In this document: in pieces, positions 59,922 to 64,000 of the stretch
Layout: every line of letters begins with the position of its first letter
Position numbering within the stretch: position 1 is the stretch's first letter
Assembly: GCF_030811555.1 (NCBI RefSeq)
Contig: NZ_JAUSQZ010000001.1
Span: 7,189,241 to 7,253,240 of the forward strand
Direction: 5' to 3'
DNA: 64,000 nucleotides
Source: Kineosporia succinea
GTDB taxonomy: Bacteria; Actinomycetota; Actinomycetes; Actinomycetales; Kineosporiaceae
Position numbers and translations under genes: made by a program
Notes under the pieces: model-generated
Seen by the model: the letters and a program-made list of their open reading frames with translations, nothing else
Databases searched by the model: none
What the model was told of the DNA's origin: nothing

Positions 59922-60428
59922 TCACGGCGTGAATTCGAGGGCCGCGTCGAGCAGCCACCCGGCCAGGTAGCCGGCGAACGACGAGCGCACCAGGATGCGG
60001 TAGTCGTTGTCCCTCAGCGAGATCAGCACCACCCCGGTCATGGCGATCGTGGTCTGCACGCTGCGGCCCGCCCCGAAGACCGACGGGTGCAGGTCGTGCG
60101 AGGTACCGGTGGTCAGCAGCTCGCGGGCGTGGGAACCGCTCAGGCGCAGACTGATCCGCTGGGCGGAGACATCCGTGCCCGGGAGGTCGGCCTCCAGCTG
60201 CTCACCGCTGCGCACCGTGCTGGTGACGAGCAGTTCGTCCGGGCCCAGCCAGACGACCTGACCGTCGTCGGTCTCGCGCCAGGTGTTGACCTCGGTGTCG
60301 TGGTCACCCCGGGACACGGCCATCGCCAGGTACGGCTCGACCGTGATCTGCAGTCCCTCGGGCAGTCTCGCGAACGCTTCCTCCCAGGCCTGCAGCGGAT
60401 GCGTTCGCTGAAGCGTGTTCTCACCCAT
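59922..60428 (-). CDS. soxG: sarcosine oxidase gamma subunit
   Basis: 168 residues. The ATG at 60428 overlaps the end of soxA by 8 nt, as is common in this operon type. Motifs: RTHPLQAWEEAFARLP, WLGPDELLVTS, LRLSGSHARELLTTGTSHDL, VQTTIAMTGVVLISLRDNDYRILVRSSFAGYLAGWL. It stabilises the heterotetramer and contacts the alpha and beta subunits. Confidence 0.92.
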   Translation of the reverse strand: MGENTLQRTHPLQAWEEAFARLPEGLQITVEPYLAMAVSRGDHDTEVNTWRETDDGQVVWLGPDELLVTSTVRSGEQLEADLPGTDVSAQRISLRLSGSHARELLTTGTSHDLHPSVFGAGRSVQTTIAMTGVVLISLRDNDYRILVRSSFAGYLAGWLLDAALEFTP

Positions 60429-63201
60429 CGCGACGGGCTCCTTCGGGGTCGAAGAGGACGGACGAGGTGATCTCGGCCGCGACCAGCTGCCCGTCCACGG
60501 GCACGTGCACGACCTCACCGAGCCGGTCGCGTCCGCCCTTGAGCAGGGCCAGCGCGAACGGGCGCCCGAGGGCGGCACTGCGGTAGCTGGAGGTGACGTG
60601 GCCGAGCATCGGCACCGGCGGGGCCGGGAGCACACCGGTCTCGGTGAACTCGATGATCTGCGAGCCTTCGGGGAGCTTGGTGGACGCGTCGGTCGGCAGC
60701 AGCCCGACCAGCTGCTTGCGCAGCGGGTCGAGATTCGCGGTCCGCGAGAACGACCGCTTGCCCACGAAGTCGGGCTTCTTCTTCGACACCGCCCAGGCCA
60801 TGCCCAGGTCGTGCGGGGTCACGGTGCCGTCGGTGTCCTGCCCGATGATCGGGTAGCCCTTCTCGGCGCGCAGCACGTGCATGGTCTCGGTGCCGTACGG
60901 CGTGATGCCGTGCTTCTCCCCCGCTTTCAGCAGACGGTCCCAGACGGCGGGCGCGTACCAGGCGTTGACGTTGACCTCGTAGGCCAGCTCGCCGGAGAAG
61001 CTGATACGCGCGACCCGCACCGGGACGCCCTCGAAAACCGTGTCCCGCCAGGTCATGAACGGGAACGCCTCGTTGGCCACGTCGAGGTCGGCGAAGACCT
61101 CACCGATCACGTCACGGGAGCGGGGCCCCACGACCGGGAACACGGCCCAGTGCTCGGTGACCGACGTCAGGTGCACGCGCAGGTCGGGCCACTCGGTCTG
61201 GACCCATTCCTCCATCCAGTCCAGGATCTTCGCCGCGCCGCCGGTGGTGGTGATGACCATGTACCGGTCGTCGGCCAGCCGGAGCACGGTGCCGTCGTCG
61301 ATGACCATCCCGTCGACGCCGCACATCACGCCGTAGCGCACGGCGCCGACCTTGAGGCTGCTCATCATGTTCGTGTAGATCCGGTCGAGCAGCACCGGGG
61401 CGTCCGGGCCCCGCACGTCGATCTTGCCCAGCGTCGAGCCGTCGAGGATGCCGACACCGGTTCGCACGGCGGCACACTCGCGCAGCACGGCGGCCTCCAT
61501 GTCCTCGTCGGGCCGCAGGTAGTGACGGGCCCGCTTCCACTGCCCGACGTCCTCGAACACCGCACCGGCCGCGACGTGCCAGCCGTGCAGCGCCGTCACC
61601 CGGATCGGGTCGAACAGCTCGCCGCGCTCCCGGCCGGCCAGCGCGGCGAAGGCCACGGGCGTGTAGGGCGGGCGGAACGTGGTGGTGCCGAGGGCCCGCA
61701 CCGGCTGCCCGAGCAGCTCGGCCGCGATCCCGGCGGCGATGACGCCCGACGTCTTGCCCTGATCGTGGGCGGTGCCGATCGTGGTGTAACGCTTGATGTG
61801 CTCGACCGACCGCAGCCCGGCGCCGACCGCGCGGGTGATGTCGGCGACCGTGGAATCGCGCTGCACGTCGACGAACTGACGGTCGTCGGGACCCGGCACC
61901 CGCCAGATGATCTCACCGGGGGTGCGTTCCGGGCCGTCGTCGACCGGGCCGTCGAAGCCGCCCTCGGCCAGGATCCGGGCGAGTTCGAGGGTGCCGTTGG
62001 CGGCACCGACGACGGTGGTGTTCCCGAGCCTCTCGCCGGGCTTGAACGCCCCCAGCGTCTCGTCGTAGGCCAGCGCACCCCGCACATGGCTGAACAGGTG
62101 CGCGGTGGGGTTCCAGCCGCCGGAGACCAGGAGCAGGTCGCAGCTGAGGCCGAACTCCTTGCCGTCGGCGTCGACCACGGCGACGGACGCGATGCGCCCC
62201 TGCGTCTGCGGGGTGGCGTCGGCGGGGAGGAGGGCACGGGTGGAGACGACGCGGGCACCCCGGTGGGTCCTCACCCCCGTCTCGGGACCTGCGGCGCGGG
62301 TCTCGATCACCGTCACGTCCGCCCCCGCCGCCGCCAGGTCCTCGGCCGCCCGGTAGGCCGCGTCGTCACTGGTGAACACCACCACCTGGCGCCCGGCGAG
62401 AACGCCGTAACGGTGCAGGAAGTCACGAGCGGAGGCTGCGAGCATGATGCCCGGCCGGTCGTTGTCGGCGAACACGATGGGACGCTCGTGAGCACCGGTC
62501 GCGACCACCACGTGCTTGGCCCGCACCCGGTGCACCCGCTGACGGGAACGGTTCACGGGCGGCTGCGCCAGGTGGTCGGTGCGCCGCTCCAGCGCCAGCA
62601 CGAAACCGTCGTCGTAGTGCCCGATCGCGGTGGTACGGGGCAGGTACTCGAACTCCGGGTAGGTGCCGAGCTCGTGCAGGACACCCTCGACGAAACCGAG
62701 AGACGGCTCCCCGTGCACCGTCTCGCTCCCGGTGAGTGACCCACCCGCGTCGGGACGATCGTCCACCATCAACACCCGCTCACCCCGGCGGGCCGCGGTG
62801 AGCGCCGCGAGCAGACCGGAGGGACCGGCCCCGACCACGAGAGTGTCGACGTGGTGGTACTTCCGGTCGTAGCGCGCCGTGTCGGGCACGTCGGCGAGAC
62901 GGCCCTGGCCGTTGAGGCCACGCACCACCAGGCCGTCTACCAGCTCGACCGTCGAGGCCAGCAGCATCGGCTCGGGGAAGGGCTCCTCGATCTGCACCAG
63001 ACCGGTCGGGTCCTCGCTCCACGATGCGGTGATTCCGCGCGGGCGGCCCAGTTTCACGCTGGTGCCGATCTTCGTCACCCCGTGGGCCAGCAGCGCCGAG
63101 GCGACCGTGTCACCCGGGTGCCCGGTGTACGCGCGGCCGTCGAAGGTGAAGCTGATGGTCCTCGAGCGGTCGACCCGCCCGAACCCGTCGACGCGGCTCA
63201 T
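60421..63201 (-). CDS. soxA: sarcosine oxidase alpha subunit
   Basis: 926 residues, near full family length. The N-terminal part has FTFDGRAYTGHPGDTVASAL, followed by an FAD/NAD Rossmann domain (VDTLVVGAGPSGLLAALTAA; VVATGAHERPIVF). The C-terminal 380 residues are an aminomethyltransferase (GcvT)-like, folate-binding domain (GVGILDGSTLGKIDVRGPDA, HVLRAEKGYPIIGQDTDGTV). The complex demethylates sarcosine to glycine, passing the methyl carbon to tetrahydrofolate and electrons to O2. It overlaps soxD by 4 nt upstream. Confidence 0.95.
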   Translation of the reverse strand: MSRVDGFGRVDRSRTISFTFDGRAYTGHPGDTVASALLAHGVTKIGTSVKLGRPRGITASWSEDPTGLVQIEEPFPEPMLLASTVELVDGLVVRGLNGQGRLADVPDTARYDRKYHHVDTLVVGAGPSGLLAALTAARRGERVLMVDDRPDAGGSLTGSETVHGEPSLGFVEGVLHELGTYPEFEYLPRTTAIGHYDDGFVLALERRTDHLAQPPVNRSRQRVHRVRAKHVVVATGAHERPIVFADNDRPGIMLAASARDFLHRYGVLAGRQVVVFTSDDAAYRAAEDLAAAGADVTVIETRAAGPETGVRTHRGARVVSTRALLPADATPQTQGRIASVAVVDADGKEFGLSCDLLLVSGGWNPTAHLFSHVRGALAYDETLGAFKPGERLGNTTVVGAANGTLELARILAEGGFDGPVDDGPERTPGEIIWRVPGPDDRQFVDVQRDSTVADITRAVGAGLRSVEHIKRYTTIGTAHDQGKTSGVIAAGIAAELLGQPVRALGTTTFRPPYTPVAFAALAGRERGELFDPIRVTALHGWHVAAGAVFEDVGQWKRARHYLRPDEDMEAAVLRECAAVRTGVGILDGSTLGKIDVRGPDAPVLLDRIYTNMMSSLKVGAVRYGVMCGVDGMVIDDGTVLRLADDRYMVITTTGGAAKILDWMEEWVQTEWPDLRVHLTSVTEHWAVFPVVGPRSRDVIGEVFADLDVANEAFPFMTWRDTVFEGVPVRVARISFSGELAYEVNVNAWYAPAVWDRLLKAGEKHGITPYGTETMHVLRAEKGYPIIGQDTDGTVTPHDLGMAWAVSKKKPDFVGKRSFSRTANLDPLRKQLVGLLPTDASTKLPEGSQIIEFTETGVLPAPPVPMLGHVTSSYRSAALGRPFALALLKGGRDRLGEVVHVPVDGQLVAAEITSSVLFDPEGARRDG

Positions 63202-63464
63202 GGCTTCTCACCGATCCGGTAGGTGGAGTGGAAGGCGTAGGTACGGGTGTCGCGCACCGCGTTGAACCACCGGCGGCAACCCCCGCTGTGGCTCCATCGC
63301 TCGGCGAACTCGCCCTTGGTGTTGTCGCGGAAGAAGACGTACCGGGCCCACTCCTCGTCACTCAGCTCGGAGGGCGTCTCCGGGTAGGCGATGTGCGCCT
63401 GTCCTCCGTAGTGGAACTCGACCTCCTCGCGAGGGCCGCAGTACGGGCATTCGATCAGTTGCAT
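63198..63464 (-). CDS. soxD: sarcosine oxidase delta subunit
   Basis: 88 residues, the usual size for this subunit. MQLIECPYCGPREEVEFHYGG, the C-P-Y-C-G knuckle near the start and the more distant HSGGCRRWFN (Zn ligands), then YAFHSTYRIG, are diagnostic. It lies 12 nt after soxB and overlaps soxA by 4 nt. Confidence 0.95.
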   Translation of the reverse strand: MQLIECPYCGPREEVEFHYGGQAHIAYPETPSELSDEEWARYVFFRDNTKGEFAERWSHSGGCRRWFNAVRDTRTYAFHSTYRIGEKP

Positions 63465-63476
63465 CAGCTGACTCCC

Positions 63477-64000
63477 TCAGTGCGCCACGGCGGCGGCGCC
63501 GTGCTCGTCGACGAGTGCCCCGGAGACGAATCGGTCGAGGGCGAAGGGCGCGACGTACTCGTGCGGCCGGCCGTTGGCCACGGTGTCGGCCAGGCACCAG
63601 CCGATGCCCGGGGTGGCCTTGAAACCGCCCGTTCCCCAGCCGGAGTTGACGAACAGGTTGCGGTAGGGCGTGTGCCCGACGACGGGCGACGCGTCGGGCG
63701 TCACGTCGACGATGCCGCCCCAGGTGCGCAGCAGGTGGGCGCGGGCGAACACCGGGAACAGCTCGACGGCCGCGGCCATCTGGCGCTCGATGACGTGGAA
63801 CGCGCCGCGCTGGCCGTACCCGTTGTACGAGTCGACGCCCGCGCCCATCACCAGCTCACCCTTGTGGGCCTGGGAGACGTAGACGTGCACGGCGTTGGAC
63901 ATCACGATGGTCGGGTGCACCGGCTCGAGCAGCTCGGAGACCAGCGCCTGCAGGGGGTGCGACTGCAGCGGCGCCCTGACGCCGAGCATGTCGAGCAGCG
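63477..64000 (-). CDS. soxB: sarcosine oxidase beta subunit, C-terminal part
   Basis: The frame enters from the right edge, so the start and the FAD-binding N-terminus are missing; about 174 residues are visible. They include [50 protein letters not shown] and [16 protein letters not shown], all typical of the sarcosine oxidase beta C-terminal half that carries covalent FMN and the active site. Confidence 0.93.
   Translation of the reverse strand, partial: LLDMLGVRAPLQSHPLQALVSELLEPVHPTIVMSNAVHVYVSQAHKGELVMGAGVDSYNGYGQRGAFHVIERQMAAAVELFPVFARAHLLRTWGGIVDVTPDASPVVGHTPYRNLFVNSGWGTGGFKATPGIGWCLADTVANGRPHEYVAPFALDRFVSGALVDEHGAAAVAH

Noticed and set aside
60415-62739. A 774-codon plus-strand frame opposite soxA
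   Set aside because: The opposite strand is an unmistakable sarcosine oxidase alpha subunit; this frame has shadow composition.

Overview
The window is very GC-rich, with actinobacterial features throughout: frequent GTG and TTG starts, 4-nt ATGA/GTGA gene overlaps, WXG100 proteins, an EccC-type ATPase, an FCD-GntR regulator and probable leaderless starts. I read it as a chromosomal segment of a free-living Actinomycetota. A Kineosporiaceae-like organism would fit, but that is only an impression from memory. No rRNA, tRNA, CRISPR array, transposase or phage gene was seen.

Layout. 1-2621: the tail of a TylF-like methyltransferase, a GT4 glycosyltransferase and a Sec-exported Ca-binding repeat protein. 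2622-8246: a long regulatory region with two promoter-like sites and a LacI-type operator, then a rhamnose-type ABC importer (rhaT-rhaP-rhaQ-rhaS) closed by a strong terminator. 8260-11316 (minus): a thiamin operon (TPP riboswitch, thiM, thiE, thiD-tenA fusion). 11421-15646: an F420-reductase-like oxidoreductase, a PAP2-phosphatase remnant, a large secreted repeat protein and a presumed immunity gene. 15664-25749 (minus): a 3361-residue Sec-exported Rhs polymorphic toxin with a HINT self-cleaving domain and a 141-residue toxin tail. 26023-35480: an aldo/keto reductase, a frameshifted small gene, a HAF-type secreted repeat protein, a DUF418 membrane protein, an NtaA-type flavin monooxygenase and a four-gene PotABCD-like importer.

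35692-56254 is the most interesting part. An FHA-fused, triple-ATPase EccC/FtsK protein (plus strand) converges on a minus-strand series: acidic protein, membrane beta-propeller/FN3 protein, MoxR, DUF58, a 48-residue coupled small ORF, a TgpA-like protein whose transglutaminase triad is degenerate, a Ser/Thr kinase with an outside FN3 domain, a WXG100-like protein, an unknown protein, a WXG100 protein, an Rhs toxin with a type VII signal and a nucleotidyltransferase-like tail, and a presumed immunity protein. EccB, EccD, EccE and MycP are all absent. I interpret this as a compact type-VII-like export system with a kinase/FHA control arm and its own Rhs effector.

56255-57327 is a gene-free stretch with a 13-bp tandem repeat, a perfect 44-bp palindrome and a G-rich repeat tract. 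57328-64000 holds a MOSC protein, a DUF899 thioredoxin-like protein, an FCD-GntR regulator and a heterotetrameric sarcosine oxidase operon (soxB partial, soxD, soxA, soxG) on the minus strand.
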